Origin: Nymphaea colorata
Lineage: Eukaryota; Streptophyta; Magnoliopsida; Nymphaeales; Nymphaeaceae
Direction: 5' to 3'
Assembly: GCF_008831285.2 (NCBI RefSeq)
Contig: NC_045138.2
Span: 40,415,115 to 40,479,114 of the forward strand
DNA length: 64,000 nt
Of the stretch, positions 1-12,813 are shown piece by piece. The first letter of the stretch is position 1. Each line of letters starts with the position of its first letter. The translations under genes and the position numbers were made by a program. Below the pieces are notes generated by a model. That model saw only the letters and a program-made list of their open reading frames with translations. It made no database searches and was not told the origin of the DNA.

Positions 1-1851
1 TCTGCACCATCCTAGTGCTCCAGGTGCTCCAGAAATTACTACACTTGATACCTGGCAGAGTTGATTGAACCCCTAAACATCTTCGAACTGAAATGAAACT
101 TCCCAGTCTCGACCAATCAATCACTCCATACATTCCAGAAAAGAATCCTGTCTCACATCAAGGAGCATCTGGAAACCAAGCAGTGAAAAAAACAACATAA
201 AAGGAGAAACAGATAACAAGGATCACGTGACCTTGCGTTATCCAACTCCCTCTCTCTCTCTCTCCCCCCATTCCTGACCAGAAATGGTGGATGAATCCCT
301 GAACAGGCCAGGCAGATCACCCCAACACACAGAGAATCTGACCCCCTGCTCTAAATTACCACTCATCAATTCTGTCTCCCTATAACCTTCCACGTATAAC
401 ATGTCCCTTTCAGAACAAATTTCACAGCTGTCATATTTGTAGAACATCAAATCCTTGCATCTGCATCTAGAATACCTATGGATTCACCCACCATGGAATT
501 GCTCACCTGCAGTCCTATTGGCCACTGGGGACTGCACTACTTGAGTGTTTAGAGACCATCAACAAGATAGCATTATGTTTAGGCAGGAAAGAATGGAAAA
601 ACTAAGTTGTAGCAAAATGTAATCCACCTTACACCCTCATAATGCCACACCACGAACTCCTTGAAAACTGACAGAGATACTAGTCTCCTTTTCCATGGTA
701 CCATGATAGTTTATGTAATCAAACAGACATAAATGTAGCCCCAGCAATGCTTGTTTTCTGAAGGAAGAAAAACTGCTGTGGACCACTACCTCCGGTGACA
801 GCTTGTCACCTATCTTGTTTAATGTAATCTTCCCATTTGGTCGGCTAAAGCAAGCAAACTGCTACCACTACATTGTATTGTTGGAGAAATGCAAAACCAC
901 TTTGGTGGCCATAGCCAGACATCTGCACATAACATTAACTAGAAGGGCAGAAACTTAACCATCATCTCCTTCCAAGCTCTTCAATGACTTTTGCCATGAA
1001 TGTATGCATCATCCTTGGTGTATAAGCCCATCGAGTGATTTACAAGCACTTTTATGGAGAATAACTTGCTTAGAATGCCTCTCTACTAGCGGTCATAAAG
1101 GCCAACCTCATCCAAAAATACACCCACTACGTAGACAAGAGATGTCACATACTACCTTTATACTCTAGCAATTTGGCAGACTTTAAGGAGTTTGTAAGGA
1201 TCACTGATGATATACCACGGGCTTCCTTCCAGCATCTAGCGAGATACCATCTGATGTCCAGTGACTGCAGTCTCCTCCCCTCTCCCATCTTCCCATGCAG
1301 AGAGGTCCCTTCTGGCAAGCTCCCTTCCAAGGATTGGCACTTCTCCCCCATGCCTCCTGTGTCGCAATGTCAGCTTTCACTCTCAGACTCTGGTTTTTAT
1401 TTATCTTTTTTCCATTCATGCCCATCATTTTCTATATCTCATGTTTTCTATTTTCTATTTTCTAATGATTGTTTTTATTTTCTTGTTCACTGATCATAGA
1501 CTTGCGGCATTTGCCATCTTCTCGTTTCTGTTTTGCTACTTTGCTGCATATGTTTTACTGTTTTGATGCTGTTATACTGCACAAGGTACATCACTGTGGA
1601 CTGTTATTAAATTTTTCTCATTTCCATTTTACTGTTATTTATGCTGTTTTACAGCTGTACACAGTACATCATTATGCTGTTTCACAGTTTAATATTTAAT
1701 GTTTATAATACTTAATCTGCATAAGGTAAACCATTGATTCATTGTCGACTTTTTGCTGTTTATACATGTGTTCTCAATTTCGTTAATCAGTTAAAAATAT
1801 AAGCATATCCATACAAGTTACTGTTTATACATTTACACATACTGTTTAGTG
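1..1851. other. Intergenic, no gene seen
   Basis: No coding sequence with recognisable homology or codon structure on either strand. A short (CT)n run sits at 247-266. From about 1390 to 1840 the plus strand is T-rich and repeats loose variants of ctgtttta and ctgtttatac, which looks like decayed low-complexity DNA. Confidence 0.6.
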
Positions 1852-1972
1852 TTAGTTTGTGTGTGTGTGTGTGTGTGTGTAACACACACACACACACACA
1901 ACTTTGCTGCACCTGCACCAAACCTTTTTTTTTTTGAAAAGTACAGCACCCACACCCTGCACCCATGTGACA
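1852..1972. repeat. (TG)n/(CA)n inverted repeat plus MITE end
   Basis: A (TG)n run is followed directly by a (CA)n run (about 1855-1902), so the stretch can fold into a near-perfect hairpin. Next to it, 1904-1972 matches the right-hand end of the element family seen at 2365 and 6803: a T/A-rich stretch with 'ttttgaaaagt', then 'tgcacc' repeats, ending in 'tgtgacatag'. No left end is recognisable, so this is a partial copy. Confidence 0.55.
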
Positions 1973-2364
1973 TAGTGTTTTTGTAAGAAAATCAGTAAAC
2001 TACTTCCTTTGTAATTATAAATTTTTTGAATTCCTGAAATTTTCCCAAGCCTTCTGGTTAACACCCAAGAAAGAGTCACCAATAAAAACTTGAAAACTAT
2101 GTTGTGCCTATGCTTCTATCTATTAGACTATTACATATTCTCATTTCAACACATCCATTAACATAATATGTCCATCTATACGTTATATACTTTATTGAGA
2201 CTGTTTTTGCATATAACTGTCTTGGTGATTTACACAGATGCATAATTTATCTACCAGTAAGGAATTTGACATAGTTCAATACTTCACTCTGATCGCATAT
2301 AAGGCTGACCATGTATGTATCTTGATGAAAGCTCCTGACAACATACATTGAAAGGTGTTATCTC

Positions 2365-2749
2365 CTATGTCACACGGACGCGGCTAAAGAGGCCACGTAC
2401 CCGTGTCGACTCGCCGAGATGGCGATTCTGACATGGGACTCGGCTAGGATACGGCAAAAAATAAAAATTAAACATTTAATGTTTTTTTTTTTCATTTTAT
2501 CAATTTTTTGTGATGTATCCAATTAGTTCCATGAACAATCCTTTCAGATATTCAGTACTTTTGTGATAAAACACATTTTCTCACAAGATTGTAAGAGTGA
2601 ACTATTAATTTAATGTTTTTTTTTAATTTTATCATTTTTAGAATATTTAATGTAGCCGTGTCCGCGTATCCGAAAATTTTGAAAATTGCCATATCCGCAC
2701 CCGTATCCCCGTATCCGCACCCATATCGCATCCGCACCGTGTGACATAG
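2365..2749. mobile_element. hAT-like MITE with 8-bp target duplication
   Basis: The 385-bp element begins ctatgtcacacgg and ends ccgtgtgacatag, a 13-bp terminal inverted repeat. It is flanked by perfect 8-bp direct repeats gttatctc (2357-2364 and 2750-2757), the target-site length of hAT transposons. The inside is non-coding, with repeats of 'cgtatccg' and 'ccgcaccc' near the right end and an AT-rich middle. The same termini flank 50742-51119, and partial copies lie near 1904, 6803 and 51225. It has no transposase, so it would need one in trans. The family name is inferred from target length and termini. Confidence 0.85.
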
Positions 2750-2757
2750 GTTATCTC

Positions 2758-3391
2758 TTTCCATGCACTGGTGTAAATATGACAAATTTCATATCATTTT
2801 GAGAGATTATGGTTAGCAGCGTGTCTCATGAAAGTTTGACACCTCCCAATTCTGGCTCCAAAAAAGGACTTGAGATCCTACCAGTTAGTGGCCCATTAGG
2901 GTCCAGATTTTGTTCAAAATGAGTCTATAAGAAAATCAACTACAGGCATCCGAATTGCATGCAAAGCAGACAGTGCACAAGGCAACTGGACAAAGATTAT
3001 AGGTCCTCCTCCAACTCACCCAGTAAAATCAATTTCTTGAACATGAGAATAGAATTCAAGCAAAATGCTGGAACAGCATAGTGTTCCTAGCATCATGACA
3101 AGGAAATGACTAAAATAACACAGGTCTTACGAAGCATAGGTCCTTAGCATCAAGTGTGCTCATTTACACAAGTCTCATTCTATGAAAATAACTGATACTT
3201 TATATTACCAAATTCTAGAAGTTTTAAGTGCCACTAAAAAAAAACTAGTCAGTAATTTACTTATTAGTTGCTAAGCAGAATCTGTGTGACCCTTGCTATA
3301 CTAACATTTTGAACTCAGGATATCTCAACAACATAATGGGCAAATTTTACATTTTCAGAATGTCAAATAACAAATCATCAAAATCTAAAAT
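2758..3391. other. Intergenic, nothing recognised
   Basis: AT-rich unique-looking DNA between the MITE and the duplicated segment that starts near 3392. I see no gene or repeat structure. Confidence 0.5.
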
Positions 3392-4906
3392 AGTAAAAGG
3401 ACACATAGCCAAATGTTTAAGGCCCACAAAGAAGACTGAAAAGAATTTGCTGATCTTATTAGACCTGCAAGGCAGCAAGACTTTCAATCACAATACTAAG
3501 ATCCCTATTCTACTGAAACTCAGATTTCATATAGTTTCAATACAATAAAAAGAATCCTCATTCTCTCAACAACAGAGTAGAATGTGAGTCACCGTATCAT
3601 ATTCCTGATCTGATGAGATATTGGACAAAACTCTTTTAAAGCATTATTCTGACAACATAAATGTCATGTCAAAAGAAAAAAACGGTAGAGGTGTCATTTG
3701 TTCATGATCTATTAGACCACTCCTCCTGTTCTTGGCCCTAAACCTACAAAAAAGTGAGGGACCAAAAAATCATAATATGTCACAGTTAAAGACAAAACAT
3801 AAAATTTTTTCTTCTCAAGAGATAAATTTGGAACATATCTTCAACTTTATTATGTCAAAATTATTAACTTATTAGTAAGAAAAAGCAGGAATTCCAAGTA
3901 ATGCACAAAAGGTATCTGCAATTTTCATGATTTTCGTTTTATGATTCACAATTACATATTAACCGAAAAGTTTTGATGGAAGGTGCTTATTAATCTTCTC
4001 ACATGAAAGCTTTTTCAATTTTTCAAGATTGGGTATGTATTTAAAAGTCCTAGAAGTCTATGGGAAAACCAAGAAGAGCAAAAAATGGAGCAACCAGAAA
4101 ACAATACAAGCAAACCTCAACCTCAATCAGGCCAACGTTGATTGCAAGAGGATTGTTTCTGTTGTCAAGGTACCATCCATCTTAACTATCAAAGTGAACC
4201 AGGAAGCAGTTACAGTTCCATCCACATAAATAACTAGTTTAGCAAATCAATGCATATCGAAATAGGGAAAGAAATGAGACTATTAGACCAATCATTAGAT
4301 TTGCATCAAGACCCATGCGACGTAGCTACAAGATCACGTGCATCATGTCTACTTCACAATACCGAAGATTCTGGCCACTATTTTCAGACAGAAGAATTCA
4401 TCAGAACAGCATCTTAGCGAGAGATTTCTGTACTTTGCTCCTAGACGAAGCACATTTTCCCGTCAATGGTTTCCTAAGGAAAGCATTTTCATTTGCCGTT
4501 CGCTCCTAACTCTGTATTCACTACTACTAACTGCAAAGCCACGGTAGTGGTTCACTTCTTAGCATTCTTTCTGATACTACTACGCTCGAGCTTCACTTGA
4601 TGCTTTTTGAACCACTTACCCATTTTACCGCTTTCCTCGAGAAAAAGAGAACTGTATCTAATAAATTCCCAGCTCAAAAATCCCCACTTTAGGAAACAAC
4701 TTCGGATAAGAAAAACTGTCCAATCCAATAACCGAATCAACCCAGAAATTAAATTCGAAACACTAAATGAACAACGGTAGTAAGCATAGACATCCTGATA
4801 TCTCATCTCAAAGATAACCAAAACTGGAAAGGAATTTGTTCAACGATTGAAGAGAAAAATAACAACAAGAGACCTGTCAGGGGAGACAGAAATCGATGGC
4901 ACCAGC
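3392..4906. repeat. Segmental duplicate of 22543-23847
   Basis: This stretch aligns by eye, in direct orientation and at high identity, with 22543-23847, from 'ggcccacaaagaagactgaa' to 'aatcgatggcaccagc'. This copy has about 210 bp (roughly 4215-4433) that the other lacks. On the minus strand the right edge (4880-4906) resembles the leader and first codons of the intact GH17 gene at 30254, with ATG changed to ACG, so the block may be an old GH17 5' region and intron whose second exon is missing. Confidence 0.7.
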
Positions 4907-5614
4907 CGTCGTTGCCGTTCTTCTTGAGACGGAATCTGGAACTTCCTATGGTGGTCTCATACCGTTTGAAGGCGTCTGATTAAGGATTCTTGGGTTCCTA
5001 GGTGGGGGTTTTTGTTTGGCACACGAGCAGTGAAGCCCCGACGACGGTCCCGTTGGTTTAAGCTGCTTTCTCGAAAGCTGAACCTTCATACCACTTCTTA
5101 AGTGAGAACTGAAATCGCGTGCCACTTCCCAATTTTAAAATTTTAAGAGTAGTTTGTATGACTTCCAACTCACTGAGTTAGTCGGTCGGATTTCAACTCA
5201 CTGAGTTAGTCGGTCGGACTGGCAGGTTGATGTAGTTAATTTATTTTTTGTGGGTGTTATTTATCTGAAATGTGTTGAATGCACGACTTTTCAATTGATG
5301 GTTGTCTTATTCAAGATATCTTATTCAACATCTAGGTCTCGAAATTGACTTGGACTCGAGAAGCAGGAGCAAATAAGGAGTTTCGGCCTCTGACCTTAAT
5401 CCCAAGATCTTATAAGCAAAATGATGGACTTTGGTTCCTCACCGATGAACAAATAGTAATGAGGGATAATGTAAACAATATTATCAGCCAACATGTTGAT
5501 GGAAAACTAAAACCAATCTTCACAACATCGATCTCGTAGCTTTTCAAAATCATCCAATCTTTCATGGATTGCTTGAAACACGTTTGAATCGTTTTGTTTG
5601 CTTTAAATCACTAA
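4907..5614. other. Intergenic with a short tandem duplication
   Basis: No gene seen. At about 5163-5219 a 28-bp unit containing 'ctcactgagttagtcggtcg' is present twice in tandem. A 64-codon open frame at 5345-5539 has no recognisable motif and I do not call it a gene. Confidence 0.5.
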
Positions 5615-5923
5615 GGTTGTGTTAGATAGCCTCGAATCTTAGGTTCGATGTTAGATTTATTGAGTAAATCTGATGTTTATCAAACTGTAGATTTAAAAAC
5701 TGTGTAATTCAGATTCATGAGAATGCTGAAATCCTTGGATCTCAAACGGAGGGAGGTTTGACTTCAAGTGTGGATTCTAAATCCACACATGAATGTAGAG
5801 AGGGGAGAAGAGAGAGGAGGGAATGCACCAAACAAGGACTTTTAAAACATAAGATCTTAAGACCTCGGATCTGAAGTTCTAAAATCTGCCTTGAATCTAA
5901 GATACGAGGCAATCAAACGCAGC
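5615..5923. mobile_element. PIF/Harbinger (Tourist)-like MITE
   Basis: The 309-bp element starts ggttgtgttagatagcctcg and ends with the imperfect complement of that end (cgaggcaatcaaacgcagcc), a terminal inverted repeat of roughly 33 bp. It is flanked by TAA on both sides (5612-5614 and 5924-5926), the 3-bp target typical of PIF/Harbinger elements. It is non-coding. The family assignment rests on the target, TIR style and size. Confidence 0.65.
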
Positions 5924-6587
5924 CTAATTGAAGGTGTGCATTCCGTTCTAATCAAAGAAGCTCCAAATCCACAGGTCGAAAGAGAATGTCAGCCCCATTT
6001 CACCAAAATCAATAGCGCCTATTACCGCAAGAGAACATATATAAGACGCATTTTATAAATTGTATTGACCAATCTAAACAAGCCCAACTCTTCCAATTGT
6101 TCATGTTAGCAAGTTAAAATATTGCTATATTAACGTCAAAAATAATAAAAACGAAAAAAGGGAAAAATCGATATTAAAAAAACAGGAAAAATATTTATTG
6201 CGATATTATCGTGTTTTTTCCCCATTTTTTTATTTTTCTATTTTTTAGCATTGATATCATCATGGATTCAAATATAAACTTAAACTAAATTATTTTCATT
6301 ATTTTTATTATCATTAAAACATTCCTTTTATCACTGTTATATATATATATATATTTATGTTTTCCTATAAGTTTCTCCTTTATTTCATTTATACCTATTT
6401 TTTAATTTTTTAAAATTTTCTGAGTTTTCCCCAAGATTTTCACAAAAAAACAACTTTGTCATTAAAAACCCGAAAAAAGTCTCACAGTTAACCTGAGAAT
6501 GATATATATGTATATATATGATCCTAAGAAAAAGATTTCAGCCCACTTAATCAAACAAATAACACATTCAAGATTCAAAACTTATAG

Positions 6588-8347
6588 ATTCTAAAGAAGA
6601 TACTATTGAACAAAAATGAAAACACAGTTCGGTATGTGTTTACTCATGAGTATAGATTATGTAAAAAAAAAAAAAAAATCCAAAACCCTAAATTTTGGAC
6701 AGGAAAGCACTAAATCAGATGAATACTGTCTTGAGTATGTTGATTGTCTCCGGTACTGTTTGACGGGTACCAAGAAATACCCAGAACGATACTAGTACCC
6801 TATGTCACATGGGTGCTTCTAAATGGCAGACGCACACCTATTCAGACTCATGTTGATGCTAGTGCTGGTGTTTCTCTGACACAACACATTTGCTGAACCA
6901 AGTCAAAGCTGACGATTTTAAATATGCACATAAACTAAATTATCTATAATACAAAAATTCACATAAACTAAATTATCTATAATACAAAAATTATATATAT
7001 AAATATAAATAAATAAGGCTACTAAATACCTAAATGACTATGTAAAAAATGACTTATATACATACATATACATACTCGTCGCACCTACACTTAAATTTTT
7101 TTGAAAAGTTACAACATCTGCACCCTAATCTACACCTGCACCCTGCAATCAGGTTGCATAGAAAATACGAGTACGGGTGTCTTACCTAACCAGTATGTGT
7201 ACGCTGCCTTTACAGCAATATCTACGTGACAATGGCCTTTTTGCATGCATCAGTTTCACTTGTGAGCTGTCCTGGAAGTTTTTTTCTCTTTTATTTGAAA
7301 CATAGTCTGCCAATATTTTATTAATTCCCTGTGTCAGGGCGGTTATAAACATGAATCATACTTAATAATCTCTTTTCAAAATTTTGCGTGTACACTTAAC
7401 GAAGTTTTCCCTTGCAATTGTTGTTATATTTCCGTAACCATTTCTGGTAGCCTTTCAGTCTTTAATGCAATTGTGTGTTATGCTATATGTGTCCATGAGA
7501 ATGGAGGTTAAAGATGCAATTTATAACTTTAGTATATTTATTATGCTGAATAATTGAAGTGATGTCAATCCCATTTTTTTGATGAATGAGTTCCGATTAA
7601 TGTTTGTGCCAGAATATGTATTATCTTGGGAGTTAAGCTATGTTCAAAATCTTTTGTTGGTTTCTGCTAATATTGGTCTCCATAAGTAAAACATGAAGGA
7701 CAATGAACTCGTGGGATTCCTTCTAGTAGTATGTATGCAGATGAGCATCTCCCTCTGGATAAGAACACAATGCCTCTTAAAAGGATTGCTTGTCCATTTT
7801 GTTAGTTCTTCCTTTTGCATGTGTACTGACAGATGGTTTTCATTGGTTGTTACTAACGCTGTCCTCTAATTAAAGCTTGATGAACATTGAACTCATGAGA
7901 TTCTTTCCCAAAGTACCCTACTGATCATCTTCTTTTGGGTAAAGACGTCTCATACCCGACACATACTTAAATGAATTGCTAGTTCCTTGTTGCTTCTTTC
8001 AACTTGAACTTTATCTTGAAATGAGTTGCTAGCTCTTCGTTGTTTTATTTCAACTTATGTTTTATTGCACTGCACATGCTTTCACTTGCTATTTTCAATA
8101 GCTTGTAGTAAATTTTGAAGCGCATGCACTCTTCTATGTTCTTTTCATGTCGTCTGGTTATAATATTTTTCTGACATCATTTACTAGCAATCCTGTTGGT
8201 ACTACCCAACTATAGGCTAGCTCCAGATTTGTGACAATGTTAGAGAAGATTTTAGTTACTGCAAGCAAATTTTTGGGCCTTGTTGATTGCCTTTGAAAGT
8301 TCAGGCAGTTTGATTTGGCCAGAGAAGCATGGGATGATCACATTTTC
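6588..8347. other. 1.76-kb segment absent from the paralogous copy
   Basis: At 18215-18235 the paralogous copy passes directly from the 'gattcaaaacttat' block to the 'gaggaaatggttgt' block, whereas here about 1.76 kb intervenes. The extra DNA is AT-rich and has no recognisable coding sequence. At 6803-7166 it contains a degraded element with ctatgtcaca-type ends. Either it inserted here or it was deleted from the other copy; I found no clear terminal repeats. Confidence 0.5.
6803..7166. mobile_element. Degraded ctatgtcaca-family MITE
   Basis: The left end is ctatgtcaca and the right end ttgcatag is a decayed version of the complementary terminus. Inside, 'ttttttgaaaagtt' followed by 'ctgcaccct' repeats matches the partial copy at 1904-1972. 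The flanks share an imperfect 'atac.agtac', possibly a worn target duplication. Confidence 0.5.
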
Positions 8348-9841
8348 GGCATGAATGAGGAAATGGTTGTATGCACAAAGCTTATGGAGTTAATGGTTGT
8401 ATGCACAAGGCTTCTGGAGGAAATGGTTGTCTGTTGGTCAGATGCATTTCTTCTGTTTTCTTTCTAGTTCAACCATTGTTTTTCCTAATCCACATAAATT
8501 ATTGTCTTTTTGTAGGTCTAGTTTAGTTGACATTCTATGCTCTTCCATATCCTATATTTGAGATGTAGAAAATAACCCCCTTCCTCTAATCACTCATGCA
8601 TGAATCCAAACCCAATTCATTGCAAATAATCGATAATCAATCATCAAACTATTCATGCAAAACCTACACATTTCAATCTCCATATTTATTATTTTATCAT
8701 CTTTATGCAATTCATGTATTATCTTTATCTTAACTGTTCATTTCGTTTGCATGAACTCCTGAACACTATTATTTTCGATTAAGTTCTGGTTTTGATTTTG
8801 AAAGAGAAAAAAAGAACGTTGTAGCCTATAATAGGAGATGCACAATAAATAGGCCGTCATAATCCGATTGTGGGACAAATTATGTTCAACCATAATATGT
8901 CCTGAAATCAGGGATGTAAATGGGTCTATTGATCCGATTGTCGAGCTCAAACTGGACACATTTAGTTGGACCCTGTAACTGCAAAAGGATTTGAACCTGA
9001 ATCCGGATCCAAAGTGCAGTAAATGGCTTACGATCAACTATAGATAAAAGTTGAATCTTCTGTTAGATGCAGATTTGATTTCAAAATTTCAAGTATGAAT
9101 GCGAACAGGCGGTATGACTTGAAATAGAAGGACTTGAAAGGATCTTCCCCTTTACTATTTAGAACAAGAAACCCAAAGATTAGAGGAAAGAATGAAATTG
9201 TCCTCGTTGGGGAACCATCGGATCATTGATCCGTGACTCATCATTAAGTGATTATGCGAATCGAATTGAGAACTTTAATTTTCGTCGGAAACCAGTATTT
9301 TTTAGAAGAAAAAATTCCAAGTTGTTGCTGCCCAGCCCTCGACAGCGGCGGAGCCAGAAGGACAGGGCGTCGGCACATGATATCCTCAAGCCAAAAAAAA
9401 ACTTTAAAATTTTTCATTTATTGTATGTGAAATGATTTTTAAAGCTTTTAATATTTCCAAATTCTGTGAATTTCACGTATCTTTGCAAATCTTAAGTTGA
9501 TATTATGTATGTAAACATCAAAATTGAGCAACTTGTGATTAAATTCCCCAAAATTTAGTAGTAATGTGTACCAAATATCCAACATATAGCTCTAAATGAA
9601 GAAAGCGAATGGATTCCTCTTAATAGTTTAACAAGAACGACAATCAGTCTGGAGGGAAACAATAGAGAGAAATAATGCAAAGAAAGAAACCAAGAAATTA
9701 AGAAAAGTCAAACATCCGTACTTGACGGCTGACGCCTCATTTGGGCTACTAAATAACCTTAGGAAAAAAAAAAAAAAGGCCATGTACCAAGGGAAGACCA
9801 AAAAAACGTTCACAACAAGAAGATAATTAGAGGAAAGGACA

Positions 9842-10038
9842 TCACACTGACTCGATCAAGAGAAAGAAGCGTTGACGGTAGACAAGGCACATGTTGAAAT
9901 CAAAGATGCTCCACTCCAGCTTATCCCACGGATACCTCTTGGACATGAACAGAGTAAACAAGTAAGGGTCGATAGACAAATAAACAAGTAAGGGTCGATA
10001 GACAAATTTGGTTTCTCGTCTGTCCCAAATCCCAGATG
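9842..10038 (-). pseudogene. GH17 beta-1,3-glucanase, 3' end of dead copy
   Basis: Read on the minus strand this is the C-terminal end of a GH17 protein: LVRHLGFGT, then an IDPYLF block, then KLEW..FDFN..LVY, matching NLVRHVAQGT, IETYIFALF and HFGLFYPN..PVY of the intact gene at 27795. A 26-bp tandem duplication (units starting near 9957 and 9983) doubles the IDPYLF coding stretch and, not being a multiple of three, breaks the frame. This is the only 3' end in the array, so the tandem repeats that follow were amplified upstream of it within one ancestral copy. Confidence 0.8.
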
Positions 10039-10241
10039 TCTCACCAAGCACTACAATGCGTTGCCAGTCGTGGCGACGTCGGGCTCACCACCAGCGGAGG
10101 GCCAATCGTTGGACGAAACGACAACAGGGACATCAGGATAGCAGATCTTTTTCATTGCCCAGTAGAATGCGTCAACCGCCGTGCAAAATGAATTGGTCGC
10201 ATGGTAAGAACTAGAAGCAGCAATATCGTCACTTTTCTCGC

Positions 10242-10751
10242 TCACAATGTAAGGAAAGACGTTGACCATGAGCGGTAACTTATTCTCAGCAAGAAATTCA
10301 ACAGTAGGGTGCATAAATGGAATACAATCATCCAAGAAGCTAGCATACGAGGTATTCGTCCATTTGGCAAGGACATCCATGGCAACTGATGTGAATACCT
10401 GTATAGATAAACCACCCTTATCCAGAGAGCAAAGACACTTGTGGTGACGACGGGCTCACCACCAGCAAAGGACCAACCGGTGGACGAAACAACAAAGAGG
10501 ACGCTGGGATAACCGATCTTTTTCATTGCCGAGTAAAATGCGACAACCGTCGCGTCGAATGAGTTGATACAAAGGAGAGAACGAAGAACGCGAGTGACGT
10601 CACTTTTCTCGTACATATTGTAAGGGAAGATGTTGACCATGAGCAACGACTCATTCTCAACGAGAAAAACAACAATAAGGTGTATAAATGGAGTAAAATT
10701 GTTCAGGAAGCTGCAATTGAAGGGATTCGTCCATTTCATAAGGACATCCAT
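10242..10751 (-). pseudogene. GH17 repeat unit, partly open
   Basis: A 169-codon open stretch that begins MDVLMKWTNPF and keeps VENESLLMVNIFPYN, INSFDATVVAFYSAMKKIGYP and VVSSTGWSFAGGEP. After VVTTS it leaves the GH17 frame: the next unit is joined with the YNQSLV segment missing and in another frame, so the final ~60 codons are out-of-frame translation of the neighbouring unit. The nucleophile position is Ser. There is no signal peptide, no N-terminal half and no promoter evident. Confidence 0.75.
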
Positions 10752-12813
10752 GCCAACTGATGTGAATACCTATATCGATTTAACTGCTCTTATCCAAAGA
10801 GTGCAGCGCGTTATGAACGTTTTGCATAGCCTTTTTGGATTCCTTGGTGTACCTTTCTCCGAGCCAGATTTGTCACCAAGCACTGGTTGTAAGCCAGTGC
10901 GTCGACACTCGTAGTGACGATGGACCCACCACCAGCGGAGGGCCAATCACTGGACGAAACAACAATGGGGACGTTGGGATAGCCGATCTTTTCAATTGCC
11001 AAGTAGAATGCAACAACCGTCGCGTTGAATGAGTTGGTCCAGAGGAAAGAACAAGGTACGCGAGTGACGTCACTTTTCTCTTACCTATTGTAGCGAAAGG
11101 CATTGACCATGAGCGGTGACTCATCGGTGACTCATTCTTAGCGAGAAACAATAGGGTATATAAATGGAGTCCAATCATGTTGGCATCAAAGGGATTCGTT
11201 CATTTGGCAATGACATCCATGCCAACTGATGTAGATACTTGTGTTTATAAACCACCTTTATCCAGAAAGTGCAGCGCATTATATACGTTTTGCATGACTT
11301 TTTTCGATTCGTTGGTGTATCATATTCCTGAGCCATATGTGTCACCAAGCTCTCGTTGTAGGCCAGTCCGTCGGCACTCATGGAGACGATGGGTTGACCA
11401 CTAGCGGAGGGCAAAACGGTGGATGAAGCCACAATGGGGACGTTGGGATAGCCGATCTTTTTCATTGCCGAGTAGAATATGACAATCGCCACGTCAAATG
11501 AATTGGTCTAGAGGAGAGGCAAGTGACGTCACTTTTCTCGTACCTATTGTAAGGAAAGACGTTGACCATGAGCAGTGACTCATTCTCAGCGAGAAAAGCA
11601 ACAATAGGATGTATAAATAGAGTCCAAGCATTGAAGGGATTTATCCATTTGGCAAGGACATCCATGCCAACTGATGTGGATACTTGTATAGATAAACCAC
11701 CCTTATCTAGAGAGTGCAGCGCGTTATAAACGTTTTGCATGGCCTTTTAGTATTCATTGGTGTACCCTTTCTCTAAACCAGATGTGTCATCAAGCTGTGG
11801 TTGTAGGGCAGTGCGTCGACACTCGTGGTGACAACAGTCTCACCACCAGTGGAGGGTCAACCGGTGGATGAAACAACAACAAGGATGTTGGGATATCTGA
11901 TATTTTCCATTGCCGAGTAGAATGCGACAACTGACGCGTCGAATGAGTTGGTCTAAAGGAGAGAACAAGGTATGTGAGTGACGTTACTTTTTTCGTACCT
12001 ATTGTAAGGGAAGATGTTAACCATGAATGGTGACTCATTATCAGCGAGAAAAACTACAATAGAGTGTACAAATGGAGTCCAAACATCGAAGGGAATCATC
12101 CATTTGGCAAGGACATTCATGCCAACTGACGTGGATACTTGTATAGATAGACCGCCATTATCCAGAGAGTGTAGTGCGTTATAAACGTTTTACATGTGTT
12201 TTTTTGAATTCATTGGTGTACCATTCTCTGAGCCAAATGTGTCACCAAGCTCTGGTTGTAGGCCAGTGCATCGGCACTCGTGGTGACGACAAGCTCACCA
12301 CCAGCGGATGGCCAACCAGTGGACGAAACAACAACCGAAACGCTGGGATAGTCGATCTTTTCCATTGACGAGTAGAATGCGACGACTGTCTTGTCGAATG
12401 AGTTGGTCTAAATGAGAGAACGAGGTACGTGAATGACGTCACTTTTCTCGTACCTATGGTAGGGGAAGATGTTGACCATGAACGGTGACTCATTCTCATC
12501 GAGAAAAGCTACAATAGTGTGCATAAATGGAGTCCATGCATCGAAAGGATTCATCCATTTGGCAAGGACATTCATGCCAACTGACGTTGATACCTATATA
12601 GATAGACCACCATTATCCAAAGAGTGCAACACATTATGAACATTTTGCATGGCTTTTTTGGATTCATTGGTGTACCCTTTCTCTGAGCCAAAGAAGTCAT
12701 CAAGCTCTGGTTGTAAGCCAGTGCGTCCGCACTCGTGGTGACGACAAGCTCACCACCAACAGAGGGTCAACAGTGGACGAAACAACAACGAGGATGCTGG
12801 GATAACTGATTTT

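Larger units (their letters stand above)
6268..9841. repeat. Large direct duplicate of 17935-21570
   Basis: Three blocks here recur in order at 17.9-21.6 kb: 6268-6587 with 17935-18215, 8348-8560 with 18230-18400, and 8580-9841 with 18590-21560 once later insertions are removed. The blocks lead into GH17 pseudogene 3' ends at 9842 and 21540, so the duplication unit included the gene. A 36-bp tandem repeat lies at about 6919-6990. The stretch holds no intact gene. Confidence 0.75.
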
